In this document: positions 44,247 through 54,276 of the stretch, one piece after another | How positions within the stretch are numbered: position 1 is the stretch's first letter | Layout of the letters: each line of letters opens with the position of its first letter | Assembly (NCBI GenBank): GCA_903875425.1 | Contig: CAIQWC010000003.1 | Coordinates: forward strand, 1 to 64,000 | DNA: 64,000 bases | Direction of reading: 5' to 3' | Source: an uncultured Actinomycetes bacterium | GTDB lineage: Bacteria; Actinomycetota; Acidimicrobiia; Acidimicrobiales; RAAP-2 | Notes under the pieces: generated by a model | Told to the model about the DNA's origin: nothing | The model's input: the letters and a program-made list of their open reading frames with translations, nothing else | Databases searched by the model: none | Program-made: the position numbers and the translations under genes

Positions 44247-45650
44247 ATGGCTGTGCGTTCTCGAATCGTTCGACTCCGCACCCTCGGGGCCGAAGCCTTT
44301 GCTGATCTCTTTGATCAGGGCTCTGCCTTCGGTCGCCTGGCCCTGGTTCAAGTGCTGATGATCGCGGGCGACATGCTGGTCACCATCTCGTTAGCGGGAT
44401 CACTATTTTTCTCGATTTCGCCAACTGAGGCCAAGTCCAAGGTATTGCTGTACTTACTCCTAACGATCGCCCCCTTTGCCGTGGTCTCTCCCTTGCTCGG
44501 GCCATTGATCGACCGCTCACGGGGAGCGCGCAAGGCAATGGTGGTCTTCTCGGCCATCGGCCGCGCGGCTCTTTGTCCCTTTATGGCCCGAGATATTCAT
44601 TCGTTTTTGCTGTTCCCTGAAGCGTTTCTGATCTTGGTGCTCTCAAAGCTGTACTTGGTCACTCGCGGCGCTTTGGTTCCCGAAATTGCCGATGCCGACC
44701 ACGAAGCCCGTGGCCACGAAGCAGCCGATGCGTACTTGAACGAGGGCTCCACCCAAGGGAAGCGTCATGGCCTCGCTGGTTGGAATGCACAACTCACCTT
44801 GCTCGGCACCCTCGCGGGCTTCGCTATCTCTATTCCAGGCATCACCTTGCTTAAGACAGCGGGGGCAGAGAGCGTGCTCATCTTTGACACCGTGGTGTTC
44901 GTCATTGCTGGCTTTGCCGGGTTACGACTCATCTTGCCCAAGCGTCGTCATCGCTCCGAAGCCTTTATGGACCATACCGAGATGTCATGGGAGGTGCCGA
45001 GCTTCGACGAAGCCTATGACGAAGCCGATGCGTGGGAGGACGGGAATGACCCAGATCTCGTGGCTCTTGCTCCGGTGACGCATCCTGAAGTCATCCTGGG
45101 TTTGAGCGCCAATTCGATTTTACGAGGGGTGGCGGGTTTCCTCGTATTCCTATTGGCCTTCGGGCTCAGGAGAACTCACGCAGCGCTCTATTGGTACGGC
45201 TTGGCACTCGGGGCTTCTGGAGTAGGCGCACTGATCGGTCTCGCGCTCGTTCCTCGACTTCGTCGCTTCATGCGCGAGCCCCAAATGTTGCTGTTGAGTC
45301 TCGTGATGGTGTGCCTGAGCGCCATCGGAGCAGCCGAGCTTGGGGGATTACCCGTGCAGGCCGTGCTGAGTCTGATGGTGGGTATTGTCGGAGCTATTGG
45401 CCAACCAAGCTTTGATGCTATGACGCAACGCTACGTACCCGCAGCCGCCCAAGGTCGAGCCTTCGCCCGCTTCGCCACCCGTCAGCAACTGATCTGGGTG
45501 ATTGGGGCCGTGATACCGGTTGCTATCGCTTTGTCATTTGTGAGTGGCGATTGGATCATCGCCGCCATTTCTGGCATGGCGGCGATCTGGTACCTGATTG
45601 CTCGCATTCGACGGGTTCCTAAGGGTCGGCGGATGCAAGCCAACGATTAA
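44247..45650 (+). CDS. MFS transporter
   Basis: A 467-residue membrane protein of the major facilitator fold with about 12 helices and a central acidic linker (about 240-270, with [17 protein letters not shown]). The [20 protein letters not shown] segment is the conserved loop 2-3. The substrate is not evident. Its stop interlocks with pckG (TTAA). Confidence 0.82.
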   Translation: MAVRSRIVRLRTLGAEAFADLFDQGSAFGRLALVQVLMIAGDMLVTISLAGSLFFSISPTEAKSKVLLYLLLTIAPFAVVSPLLGPLIDRSRGARKAMVVFSAIGRAALCPFMARDIHSFLLFPEAFLILVLSKLYLVTRGALVPEIADADHEARGHEAADAYLNEGSTQGKRHGLAGWNAQLTLLGTLAGFAISIPGITLLKTAGAESVLIFDTVVFVIAGFAGLRLILPKRRHRSEAFMDHTEMSWEVPSFDEAYDEADAWEDGNDPDLVALAPVTHPEVILGLSANSILRGVAGFLVFLLAFGLRRTHAALYWYGLALGASGVGALIGLALVPRLRRFMREPQMLLLSLVMVCLSAIGAAELGGLPVQAVLSLMVGIVGAIGQPSFDAMTQRYVPAAAQGRAFARFATRQQLIWVIGAVIPVAIALSFVSGDWIIAAISGMAAIWYLIARIRRVPKGRRMQAND

Positions 45651-47440
45651 CGCAAGCGACGCTCTAAGTCGTTGACGGCCTCAAGTAACGCACCGGGTAA
45701 CCGATCACCAAATTGGGCGAAGTGCTCACGAATGAGGGGTACCTCGGCTCGCCATTCGTCGTGATCAACACGGAGCAGCTCCGCCAAATCAGCATCGCTG
45801 ACATCAAGGCCGTCAACGTTGATCGCTTCGGGGGTTGGGAGGTACCCGATGGGTGTTTCGACGGCTGCTGCACGTCCGGCGACGCGCTCGAAGACCCACT
45901 CAAGGACGCGGGAGTTCTCCCCGTAGCCTGGCCACAGCCAGCGACCCTCAGCATCCTTGCGGAACCAGTTGACGTAGAAGATCTTGGGCAGTTTCGACGC
46001 CTCGCCCTTGGCGCCAACGTCGAGCCAGTGTCCGAAGTAGTCGGCCATGTTGTAGCCACAAAAGGGCAGCATGGCGAAAGGATCCCGACGTAGGTTCCCG
46101 ACGGCTCCCGCAGCGGCCGCGGTGGTCTCTGACGCCATGATGGAGCCGAGGAAGACACCGTGGTCCCAGTTGAATGATTCAAAGACCAGCGGGACGACTG
46201 ATGCACGCCGCCCCCCAAAGAGTACGGCTGAGATGGGCACACCAATGGGGTCTTGCCATTCAGATGCAATAGCGGGATCTTGGGCTGCGGGCACGGTGAA
46301 TCGCGCATTGGGGTGCGCGGCGGGCTTACCCGATGCAGGGTCGTAGCTATTGCCCTGCCAGTCGGTAAGACCCTCTGGCTGCTCGCCATCCATGCCTTCC
46401 CACCACACGTCGCCGTCAGCCGTGAGTGCGGTGTTGGTGAAGAGCGTATTGGCCTCGACGGTCAACATCGCGTTGGGATTCGTGTGCATCGAGGTGCCAG
46501 GAGCCACGCCGAAGAAGCCAGCTTCGGGGTTAATGCCATAGAGGCGTCCGTCAGCCCCGAACTTCATCCAGCAAATATCGTCGCCAACGGTCTCAACTTT
46601 CCAGTCAGGCAGGGTTGGGATCAACATGGCGAGGTTGGTCTTGCCACAGGCCGAGGGGAAAGCGGCGGTGACGTACTTGGTTTCGCCCGCCGGTGACGTG
46701 AGTTTCAAGATCAACATGTGCTCGGCGAGCCAGCCGTCATCGCGGGCCATAGCGCTGGCAATACGAAGGGCAAAGCACTTCTTGCCGAGCAGAGCGTTAC
46801 CGCCGTATCCAGAACCATACGACATGATCTCGCGGCTCTCGGGGAAGTGAACGATGTACTTAACTTCTTTGTTGCAGGGCCAAGGCATATCGGGCTCGCC
46901 TTCGGCGAGGGGATGACCAACCGAGTGCAAGCAGGGTACAAAGTCTCCGTCGTCACCGAGAACGTCGAGGGCACCTTGGCCCATCCGAGTCATGATGCGC
47001 ATAGAAACGGCTACGTAGGGGGAGTCAGTGAGTTCAACGCCTATGTGAGCGATGCTCGAACCGAGGGGTCCCATGGAGAAGGGAATCACGTACATGGTGC
47101 GGCCCTTCATCGAACCTTCGAAGAGGCCGTGCAAGGTTGCACGCATCTCGGTTGGATCAGCCCAGTTGTTGGTGGGGCCTGCATCGATTTCTTTTTCAGA
47201 GCAGATGTAGGTACGGTCTTCGACACGGGCTACGTCGGCGGGGTCGGATGCGGCGTAGTAGCTATTGGGTCGTTTGGCTTCAGAGAGTTTGGTAAAGATT
47301 CCTTGGTCGACGAGCAACTGACAGAGCTGGTCGTACTCTTCGGCGGAACCGTCACACCAGTGAATGGCATTTGGCTTGGTGAGCGCTGCGACCTCATTAA
47401 CCCAATTGATTAACTTGGCATTCTTCGTTGGCACTGACAT
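45647..47440 (-). CDS. pckG: Phosphoenolpyruvate carboxykinase (GTP)
   Basis: A 597-residue GTP-dependent PEPCK. It contains the kinase-1a loop [13 protein letters not shown], the guanine-binding region and the [10 protein letters not shown] and [14 protein letters not shown] segments. It converts oxaloacetate to PEP in gluconeogenesis. GAGGAGGAA lies 7 nt before the ATG, one of the strongest ribosome binding sites in the window, suggesting high expression. The GTP type fits actinobacteria. Confidence 0.97.
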   Translation of the reverse strand: MSVPTKNAKLINWVNEVAALTKPNAIHWCDGSAEEYDQLCQLLVDQGIFTKLSEAKRPNSYYAASDPADVARVEDRTYICSEKEIDAGPTNNWADPTEMRATLHGLFEGSMKGRTMYVIPFSMGPLGSSIAHIGVELTDSPYVAVSMRIMTRMGQGALDVLGDDGDFVPCLHSVGHPLAEGEPDMPWPCNKEVKYIVHFPESREIMSYGSGYGGNALLGKKCFALRIASAMARDDGWLAEHMLILKLTSPAGETKYVTAAFPSACGKTNLAMLIPTLPDWKVETVGDDICWMKFGADGRLYGINPEAGFFGVAPGTSMHTNPNAMLTVEANTLFTNTALTADGDVWWEGMDGEQPEGLTDWQGNSYDPASGKPAAHPNARFTVPAAQDPAIASEWQDPIGVPISAVLFGGRRASVVPLVFESFNWDHGVFLGSIMASETTAAAAGAVGNLRRDPFAMLPFCGYNMADYFGHWLDVGAKGEASKLPKIFYVNWFRKDAEGRWLWPGYGENSRVLEWVFERVAGRAAAVETPIGYLPTPEAINVDGLDVSDADLAELLRVDHDEWRAEVPLIREHFAQFGDRLPGALLEAVNDLERRLR

Positions 47441-47506
47441 GACTTCGTTCCTCCTCGAAGATCAACGTCCTGTCTTGCGGCAGAGCGTCGTGCTAGGCAA
47501 TAAACC

Positions 47507-48460
47507 ATGACCTCGGCCTTTCAAAACCCCGCCCCCCCCGCGGGACCGAGCAACCGAGAATCTGGCGTTGTTGAGCGTATCCGCAATTTGATAGGGGTCG
47601 GCGACACGGCGGCTGAGGGGGAGATTTTCTTCGGTGACGACGCCGCTATCTTGTCGCCCCCGCCTGGCCAGGCGCTGGTGGCCTGCACCGATGCGGCCGT
47701 GATGGGTGTCCACATCGATCCTGCATTATTTGGTTCCCACGACCTGGGTTGGCGGGCCATGATGGCCACGCTTTCGGACATCGCAGCCATGGGGGCTGAA
47801 CCCTGGAGGGCTCTCGTGACGGTAATTGGCCCCAAGGCCGATGACCTCATCTTGGCCATGGAAGGCGCCCAAGCAGCAGCTGAAGCAGGGCTGACGACCA
47901 TTGTTGGTGGTGACGTGAGCTCAGGCTCTGAGTTAAGTGTTTCGGTCACGGCTCTGGGCTTGCTTGATGGCTCAGCGCTGACTCGTAGCGGTGCGCGAGT
48001 GGGCGACACCGTGTTGCTCACCGGTGCCCTCGGGGCGTCAGCGGCGGGTCTTAGGCTGGCCCGTCGCGGAGAAGGACTCGAGCAAGCGTTGGTGGAGCGA
48101 CACATAAGGCCCCGTCCGAAGTTGCGCGAGGGCGCTCTCGCACGCGCTCTTGGGGCAAGCGCAGCCATTGATATTTCAGATGGGTTCAGCCTCGATCTTG
48201 GCCGCGTGGCTGAGCTCTCAGGCGTCGGGGTGGAGATTCACGAACTATGGGTAGCCGACGGCGCGAGCAAGTCCGAAGCGCTCAGCGGCGGTGAGGACTA
48301 TGAACTCATTATGGTGACGAATGCACCAGAGGAGCTCATCAAAGGTTTTGCCAAGGCGGGACTCCCATCGCCACGGTCGGTGGGCAACATTGTCAAGACC
48401 AGGGGGATGTGGCTGAATGGTCAGGTACTAGAGCCGTCAGGCTTTGATCATCGCCTCTAA
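47507..48460 (+). CDS. thiL: Thiamine-monophosphate kinase
   Basis: A 317-residue ATP-dependent kinase of the AIR-synthase fold. FFGDDAAIL near residue 46, the aspartate-containing CTDAAVMGVH, GGDVSSG and IDISDGFSLDLG bind Mg-ATP and thiamine phosphate. It makes the cofactor thiamine diphosphate. A TAGGCA box ends 7 nt before the ATG, so it may be leaderless. It is divergent from pckG. Confidence 0.93.
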   Translation: MTSAFQNPAPPAGPSNRESGVVERIRNLIGVGDTAAEGEIFFGDDAAILSPPPGQALVACTDAAVMGVHIDPALFGSHDLGWRAMMATLSDIAAMGAEPWRALVTVIGPKADDLILAMEGAQAAAEAGLTTIVGGDVSSGSELSVSVTALGLLDGSALTRSGARVGDTVLLTGALGASAAGLRLARRGEGLEQALVERHIRPRPKLREGALARALGASAAIDISDGFSLDLGRVAELSGVGVEIHELWVADGASKSEALSGGEDYELIMVTNAPEELIKGFAKAGLPSPRSVGNIVKTRGMWLNGQVLEPSGFDHRL

Positions 48461-48482
48461 GGGCGAGATCACGCCATGATGC

Positions 48483-48698
48483 CTACTTGCTGGCAGGGAT
48501 TTGGCGACGCTGCGGCTTCGTGATTCGCCCAGCTCGCAAACACGAGGTGCAGACGTTGACGCGACGGGGGGTACCGCCAATGAGGGCACGCACGCGCTGG
48601 ATATTAGGGTCCCAACGACGCTTGGTTCGACGGTGTGAGTGACTCACATTCATGCCGAAGTTGGGCTTCTTGCCACAAAGTTCGCAGACAGCAGCCAT
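48483..48698 (-). CDS. rpmB: 50S ribosomal protein L28
   Basis: A 71-residue L28 starting MAAVCELCGKKPNFG and containing SHSHRRTKRRWDPN. It keeps two CxxC pairs (CELC and CTSC), so it is the zinc-binding C+ form. The frame extends 23 codons upstream without resemblance to L28. The transcript is divergent from fakA, the usual neighbour of rpmB in many bacteria. Confidence 0.95.
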   Translation of the reverse strand: MAAVCELCGKKPNFGMNVSHSHRRTKRRWDPNIQRVRALIGGTPRRVNVCTSCLRAGRITKPQRRQIPASK

Positions 48699-48783
48699 GT
48701 TGGGGACCTCCTGATAGGTAGCCACCTTGGCCACCAGTGGGCGGCGGGTCACGAAAGTGCCCGCCAAGAACGAACTGACAGAT

Positions 48784-48789
48784 TAGCAT
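48784..48789 (+). promoter_or_regulatory. -10 box of fakA (near-leaderless)
   Basis: TAGCAT ends 8 nt before the ATG at 48798 and defines the start of the fakA operon. Confidence 0.5.
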
Positions 48790-48797
48790 CAACGGCG

Positions 48798-50447
48798 ATG
48801 AGCGGCCCCGCCACCCTTTCTCCGACCCATGTCGCCCAGATTCTCAAAACCTTCCGAGACCTGCTGCGTAGCCACCAAGAGGTGGTTAACCGGCTCAACG
48901 TCTATCCGGTGCCCGACGGCGATACGGGCACCAACATGGCGCTCACCCTTGAATCGGTGGTGGCTGAGATAGAAGCGCTTGATGCCAGTTCGAGCATGGC
49001 GTCAGTGTGCAAGGCCATAAGCCACGGATCTCTGATGGGCGCCCGGGGCAACTCTGGGGTGATCTTGTCGCAAATGTTGCGGGGTATTGCTGAGACCTTC
49101 ACGTCTCTTGAGGTTATCGACGGAGTAGCGCTCGCTACGGCCCTCAGCCATGCCGACGTGTTGGCACGTCGCGCGGTCGTTCGACCAGTCGAAGGAACGA
49201 TACTTAGTGTGGCCAAGGCCGCGGGCGAGGGAGCGACCGACGCAGCAGCGAGTTCAGCAAGCTTGGGCGATGTTGCCCGCGGGGCCAGAGCGAAGGCGGC
49301 CGAAGCTTTGGCCTACACGCCCGAACAGCTACCGGTCTTGAAGCGAGCCGGCGTCGTGGATTCGGGTGGAACCGGATTTGTCTTGTTGCTCGATGCACTC
49401 TGTCACCACTGTGCAGGTGACGCGCTACCGGTGTCACCATCACCTGATTCAATCAAACTAAACGCGATGGAGACGACCCCCCACGGTGGTCATGATGCAA
49501 TCACTGATCTTCGCTACGAAGTGATGTACCTGCTTGAAGCGCCCGATGACACCATCGCCGCTTTTAAGCAGGTGTGGGCTGGAATCGGTGACTCCATTGT
49601 GGTGGTTGGTGGTGACGGTATCTACAACTGTCACATTCATACCGACGATGTCGGCGCCGCTGTCGAGGCCGCCATTGAGGTAGGGCGACCAAAGGACATT
49701 CGGGTTACCGACTTGATGGAACAAGTGGTCGAAGAGCGCTGGGTGCGCGAAGGCGCTGCCGAGGAGCGCGAAGAGCCCGCCGGTCCTCCCCCTGCCACCG
49801 CAGTCGTGGCAGTGGTGAGTGGCGATGGAATTGGACGAATTTTCGGGTCGCTTGGGGTTGCCAAGCTAGTGAAGGGCGGACAATCGCTGAATCCGTCGAC
49901 TGCAGAACTCGTGGAAGCGGTGAAGGTAACGGGATCGGCTGGTGTGGTGATCTTGCCGAACAACAAAAACATCATCCCCGTGGCGCTTCAAGTCAATGAT
50001 CTCGTTGACGTCAAGGTGAGCGTCGTTGCTACCCAAAGCATGGTTGAAGGTTTTGCGGCCTTACTGAGTTACGACCCCGATGCTGATGTTGTGAGTAATG
50101 CGGCGTCGATGCGCGAGATGGCCTCCTCCGTAGTTGCCGCGGAGGTCACCAAAGCCGTTCGAGACACCGAGGTAGACCTCGGTTCGGTAAGGCAGGGCGA
50201 TTGGATTGGACTATCCGGAGAAGGCATTCTTGCCATCGCTGATTCGCTCAGCGTATGTGTCACAAAGTTGCTTGACGCCTTAGTCACCGAGAGTCATGAA
50301 CTGATCACCGTGATCGAAGGTGAAGGATCATCAGCGGCTGACACTCGGCGCATTAGTGAGTGGCTAGCGGAAGAGCACCCAGGGGTCTCCGTTGAGGTCC
50401 ACCATGGAGGACAGCCGCTCTACCCCTACCTCTTCGGGATCGAGTGA
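48798..50447 (+). CDS. fakA: Fatty acid kinase FakA (DAK2/DhaL domain protein)
   Basis: A 549-residue protein. An N-terminal DhaL/DAK2 domain (about 1-200) carries VPDGDTGTNMALTLESV and SLMGARGNSGVILSQ. A central linker and a C-terminal DegV-like FakA domain follow, with VVGGDGIYNCHIHTDD and ILPNNKNI. FakA phosphorylates fatty acids held by a FakB protein for incorporation into phospholipid through PlsX/PlsY; plsX lies in the same cluster. No fakB is in the window. I chose ATG 48798 over the longer frame that overlaps rpmB. Confidence 0.92.
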   Translation: MSGPATLSPTHVAQILKTFRDLLRSHQEVVNRLNVYPVPDGDTGTNMALTLESVVAEIEALDASSSMASVCKAISHGSLMGARGNSGVILSQMLRGIAETFTSLEVIDGVALATALSHADVLARRAVVRPVEGTILSVAKAAGEGATDAAASSASLGDVARGARAKAAEALAYTPEQLPVLKRAGVVDSGGTGFVLLLDALCHHCAGDALPVSPSPDSIKLNAMETTPHGGHDAITDLRYEVMYLLEAPDDTIAAFKQVWAGIGDSIVVVGGDGIYNCHIHTDDVGAAVEAAIEVGRPKDIRVTDLMEQVVEERWVREGAAEEREEPAGPPPATAVVAVVSGDGIGRIFGSLGVAKLVKGGQSLNPSTAELVEAVKVTGSAGVVILPNNKNIIPVALQVNDLVDVKVSVVATQSMVEGFAALLSYDPDADVVSNAASMREMASSVVAAEVTKAVRDTEVDLGSVRQGDWIGLSGEGILAIADSLSVCVTKLLDALVTESHELITVIEGEGSSAADTRRISEWLAEEHPGVSVEVHHGGQPLYPYLFGIE

Positions 50448-52636
50448 GCGAAGGCCGAAGCCTGAGATACCTCTCGGCCATCGAGGTCGAGCACTTAAGC
50501 ACTGCGTCGCCACGAAAAGTCTCGGCCCTGAAGGCAGCGGGAATTGAATCAATTTTCGATCTTCTCTGGCACTATCCCCGGCGTTACATCGACCGATCTC
50601 GCCAAGCCGACGTTGCCGATGCGCTTACCGGTGAAAAAGTTGTGGTGCTCGCCACCGTGCAACGAGTCAGCCCTCGCAGGACCAAGCAAGGTCGTTCGCT
50701 CGTCGAGGTAGAAGTCGCTGATGCCACGGGTGTCCTTCGGGTGGTCTTTTTTAACCAGGCCTGGCGAGCAAAGCAGCTTCGTTTCGGAACGGAAGCACTC
50801 TTTGATGGGACGATTGATAGCTTCCGAGGCGAGCGCCAAATGACGAACCCTGTTGTCGATGTGCTGGTCGGTACCGAAGGACAGCGCAGTGGCTATCAAA
50901 AAACTGATCGTGTCATCCCGATTTATCCTCAGTCCGCCAAAGGGGGTCTCACCAGTTGGAACTACGGCGTATTGATCGAAGAAGCACTTCGTCGCACGGT
51001 GGCCTTTGCTGATCCTCTTGAGGAAACTGAGCTTGATCGATTCGACTTGCTTGATCGCGGTAACGCGATGCGGGCCATTCATCAGCCCGAATCGCTTGAG
51101 GAAGTAGAACCTGCTCGCCGGCGCCTCGCCTTTGACGAACTATTTCGTCTTCAGCTCGCGCTGCGCCTTCGCCGCGCACAACTTCAGCGCGACGCCAGAG
51201 GTATCGCTCACCGCGTTGATCCTTCCGAGGCGCAGGGAGGTGCGCACCAGGAGAGTTTCGTGAGCCAATTTCTGAGCTCGCTGGACTTCGAACCCACGAG
51301 CGCCCAACGACGGGTCATCGGGGAGATTGCTGTCGACCTCGCATCAGGGCTGCCGATGAATCGACTCCTTCAAGGCGATGTGGGATCGGGCAAGACCGTG
51401 GTGGCGATCGCCACCATGCTGGCTGCAGTTCAAGGTGGCCACCAAGCAGCATTAATGGCCCCGACCGAAGTATTGGCCGAACAGCACTACCTCGGGATCT
51501 CAGCCCTGCTCCAAGACTTCGTTATCAAAGACGATCAGCATTTGGGCGGTACCCGCAGCCTCGATGTCCGCCTCCTGACAGGAAGCGTCCCGGTAGCCAA
51601 ACGGCGTGTTATCGCCGAGGGCATCGCTGGCGGTGACGTCGACATTGTGATTGGAACGCAAGCGCTCCTCAGCGCCGATGTGTCGTTTGGCGATTTAGGC
51701 GTTGTGGTGGTCGATGAGCAACATCGATTTGGTGTCGAGCAGCGGGCGGCGCTGCGCGAAAGCGGTCGACGCTCTCGGGCTGGTGCGGACCCAGACTTAC
51801 TCATCATGACCGCTACGCCAATTCCGCGGACCGCGGCCATGGTGGCTTTCGGCGACCTCGAGATGTCGGTTCTCGATGAGATGCCTCAAGGTCGAACTCC
51901 CATCGTGACCCACTGGGTGCGAACGGAAATGGAAGATCTTGGAGTGTGGGAGAGAGTGCGTGAAGAAATCGCAGATGGTCGGCAGGCCTACGTGGTGTGT
52001 CCCTTGGTGGAGGGATCAGACCGAGTAGCGGCTCGTTCAGCGAGCGAGGAGTTCGAACGACTCGGCAGTCATGAGCTTGCCGGATTACGACTTGGCCTCA
52101 TGCACGGGCAGATGAAGACGGTAGATAAAGAAGCGGTGATGGCGGCGTTTCGCAAGCATGAGATTGATGTACTCGTTGCTACCACCGTCATTGAAGTTGG
52201 CGTAGATGTTCCTAATGCCACGGTGATGGTTATCGAAGACGCGGGCCGCTTCGGCATTGCGCAACTCCATCAACTCAGGGGACGCGTGGGCCGTGGCGCA
52301 AAGCAGAGCTACTGCTTCTTGCTCGCCGGCCAAGAGACATCCGCTGACGCCAAGACGCGCTTAGGGGCGCTCGAAGCGACGACGGATGGTTTCGCCTTGG
52401 CGGAAATTGACCTTGATCTTCGAGGCGAAGGCACGATTCTGGGAAGTCGTCAAAAAGGTCGTAGCGACTTGAACCTTGCCAAACTAAGCCGAGACCAAGA
52501 TCTCATGGAGATGGCGCGTGCGTTAGCCATTGAAATTGTTGGTGAAGATGGATCCTTGGGGGGACGTCAACAGCTCGCTGATGAACTTGAACTCACCCTC
52601 GATCCAGATGATGCTGCCTTTCTCTTTAAGAGCTAG
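50444..52636 (+). CDS. recG: ATP-dependent DNA helicase RecG
   Basis: A 730-residue helicase. An N-terminal wedge/OB domain (about 60-150) includes LLWHYPRRYIDRS. Helicase motif I is LLQGDVGSGKTVVA, motif II VVVDEQHRFGVEQR, and motif VI QLRGRVGRG. It remodels stalled forks and Holliday junctions. The GTG start overlaps the fakA stop (GTGA). Confidence 0.96.
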   Translation: MSEGRSLRYLSAIEVEHLSTASPRKVSALKAAGIESIFDLLWHYPRRYIDRSRQADVADALTGEKVVVLATVQRVSPRRTKQGRSLVEVEVADATGVLRVVFFNQAWRAKQLRFGTEALFDGTIDSFRGERQMTNPVVDVLVGTEGQRSGYQKTDRVIPIYPQSAKGGLTSWNYGVLIEEALRRTVAFADPLEETELDRFDLLDRGNAMRAIHQPESLEEVEPARRRLAFDELFRLQLALRLRRAQLQRDARGIAHRVDPSEAQGGAHQESFVSQFLSSLDFEPTSAQRRVIGEIAVDLASGLPMNRLLQGDVGSGKTVVAIATMLAAVQGGHQAALMAPTEVLAEQHYLGISALLQDFVIKDDQHLGGTRSLDVRLLTGSVPVAKRRVIAEGIAGGDVDIVIGTQALLSADVSFGDLGVVVVDEQHRFGVEQRAALRESGRRSRAGADPDLLIMTATPIPRTAAMVAFGDLEMSVLDEMPQGRTPIVTHWVRTEMEDLGVWERVREEIADGRQAYVVCPLVEGSDRVAARSASEEFERLGSHELAGLRLGLMHGQMKTVDKEAVMAAFRKHEIDVLVATTVIEVGVDVPNATVMVIEDAGRFGIAQLHQLRGRVGRGAKQSYCFLLAGQETSADAKTRLGALEATTDGFALAEIDLDLRGEGTILGSRQKGRSDLNLAKLSRDQDLMEMARALAIEIVGEDGSLGGRQQLADELELTLDPDDAAFLFKS

Positions 52637-52661
52637 TGGCCACGTCGTTTTAAAGTTTCGC

Positions 52662-52667
52662 TAGGTT
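52662..52667 (+). promoter_or_regulatory. -10 box of rsmD (leaderless spacing)
   Basis: TAGGTT ends 7 nt before the rsmD GTG. The same CTAGGTTCTC string appears before smc. Confidence 0.55.
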
Positions 52668-52674
52668 CTCTGTC

Positions 52675-53208
52675 GTGAGAGTGATTAGCGGTCAATCAAA
52701 GGGCAGAGCGCTCAAGGCATCACTGCCGAGCACCATTCGGCCGACTTCTGATCGAGTCAAAGAGGCCATATTCGACATTCTGGGCTCCCTCGGTGGCGTC
52801 GACGACCTCGTCGTCGTTGATCTGTTTTGTGGCTCAGGAGCGTTGGGTATTGAGGCGTTGAGTCGTGGCGCGCAGAAGGTGCTCTTCGTCGACGAAGACC
52901 CCGCAGCCATTGCCGCGACGAGAGAGAATCTCAGTGCGGTGGGCCTCGATGACGCGAACGCGGAATTTAAGCGCGCCAGCCTTGGCTCCTACGTACCGCC
53001 TGCGGCCGACCTGATTTTCATGGATCCGCCGTACTCGATGACTAATCTGACGCCGATTATCGCGACCTTGGATGCGAGATGGTTGGTCATTGAGTCTCGC
53101 GTAGAGCCTGAACCCCCACAAGGGTGGGCGTTCCTGAAGAACAAGCGCTACGGAAGTACGCTCGTAAGCGTGATGATTCCCACTTCAGATGAGCAGAGCG
53201 TCTCGTGA
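52675..53208 (+). CDS. rsmD: 16S rRNA (guanine(966)-N2)-methyltransferase
   Basis: A 177-residue Rossmann methyltransferase. SAM motif VDLFCGSGALGIEALSRG is near residue 44 and the catalytic MDPPYSM near 118. It modifies G966 of 16S rRNA. The rsmD-coaD coupling (4-bp overlap) is conserved widely. Confidence 0.94.
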   Translation: MRVISGQSKGRALKASLPSTIRPTSDRVKEAIFDILGSLGGVDDLVVVDLFCGSGALGIEALSRGAQKVLFVDEDPAAIAATRENLSAVGLDDANAEFKRASLGSYVPPAADLIFMDPPYSMTNLTPIIATLDARWLVIESRVEPEPPQGWAFLKNKRYGSTLVSVMIPTSDEQSVS

Positions 53209-53696
53209 GTACCGTTGCTCTTGTCCCCGGGTCCTTTGATCCGTTTCATAACGGCCACCTTGAGGTCGTCGAGCGCGCCACCAAGCTCTTCGATGAAGTC
53301 GTTGTGGCCGCAATTCGCAACCCCCAGAAGTCCACCCAACTCTTTGAACTCGAAGAGCGCCAGGACATGATCGCCGAGTCGCTCGCTCACCTGCCTAGCG
53401 TTCGAATCGTTTCGGTTTCGACATTGCTTGTCAATGTGGCGCGTGATGTTAACGCCAGCGCCATCGTCAAAGGGCTGCGCGTGGTCACCGACTTTGAGTC
53501 TGAGTTACAAATGGCCCAGATGAACAGACAACTCTCAGGAGTCGAAACGCTTTTTATCCCCACGTCGTCGGCTCACTCTTTCGTGGCATCGCGTCTCTTG
53601 CGAGAAGTGTCACGCTACGGCGGTGACGTCTCGGCCTTTGTGCCGGCCCCGGTGAATCAACGACTGATTGAAAAGTTTGGAGTACCCCACCAATGA
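53205..53696 (+). CDS. coaD: Phosphopantetheine adenylyltransferase
   Basis: A 163-residue nucleotidyltransferase with PGSFDPFHNGH (the HxGH motif) at residues 8-18 and the C-terminal substrate loop SFVASRLLREV. It makes dephospho-CoA in coenzyme A synthesis. GTG start, overlapping rsmD and the next gene. Confidence 0.95.
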   Translation: MSTVALVPGSFDPFHNGHLEVVERATKLFDEVVVAAIRNPQKSTQLFELEERQDMIAESLAHLPSVRIVSVSTLLVNVARDVNASAIVKGLRVVTDFESELQMAQMNRQLSGVETLFIPTSSAHSFVASRLLREVSRYGGDVSAFVPAPVNQRLIEKFGVPHQ

Positions 53697-54274
53697 GTTA
53701 CGACGAGTACGGTGCCGAAAGAGATCCGTATACCGCAGCCCCTGTGCAGAACCGCGATATTGAAACCCTGCTGCGTGATCTCATCGACCTTGTGTCGACT
53801 GCGAAACCTATGCCGCTGTCGGGATCAGTCTTGATTAGCCGTGAGGAAGTACTCGATTTACTCGACGAAGTCATCGCGAGTGTTCCTGAAGAGCTCCGAC
53901 AGGCGCGGTGGTTACTGCGCGAAAAAGAGGAATTCTTGGCTGGACAACGACGGGAAGCCGATGCGTTAATGGAGCAAGTCAAGCAACACGCTGAGCGCAT
54001 GGTTTCTCGAACTGAACTGGTTCGTATGGCGCAAGAGACCGCCGACCGTATTGTCGAAGATGCGCGAGAATCGTCGCGTCGCCTTCGAAACGAGGCAGAT
54101 GATTACTGTGATCAGAAACTCGCTGGTATGGAGATCGTATTGAACCGCGTACTCAAGACGGTTGAAGCTGGCCGTGACAAACTCAAGCCCGCTCTTGATC
54201 CGGCAATGGCTCCTGACATCGAACTCGGCGATGAGCAAGAGGGTGCTGACTTTTTCGATCAGGACGAGCGCTAG
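53693..54274 (+). CDS. SepIVA-like DivIVA-domain coiled-coil protein
   Basis: A 193-residue cytoplasmic protein. Residues 50-70 contain LISREEVLDLLDEVIASVP, followed by a long charged coiled coil (about 75-165) rich in ELVRMAQETADRIVEDARESS-type repeats, and an acidic tail. The position directly before the DUF177-rnc-fpg-smc-ftsY genes is that of Rv2927c (SepIVA), a septum-associated protein of mycobacteria. Homology is inferred from architecture and context. Linkage to coaD suggests coordination of growth and division. Confidence 0.72.
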   Translation: MSYDEYGAERDPYTAAPVQNRDIETLLRDLIDLVSTAKPMPLSGSVLISREEVLDLLDEVIASVPEELRQARWLLREKEEFLAGQRREADALMEQVKQHAERMVSRTELVRMAQETADRIVEDARESSRRLRNEADDYCDQKLAGMEIVLNRVLKTVEAGRDKLKPALDPAMAPDIELGDEQEGADFFDQDER

Positions 54275-54276
54275 GC

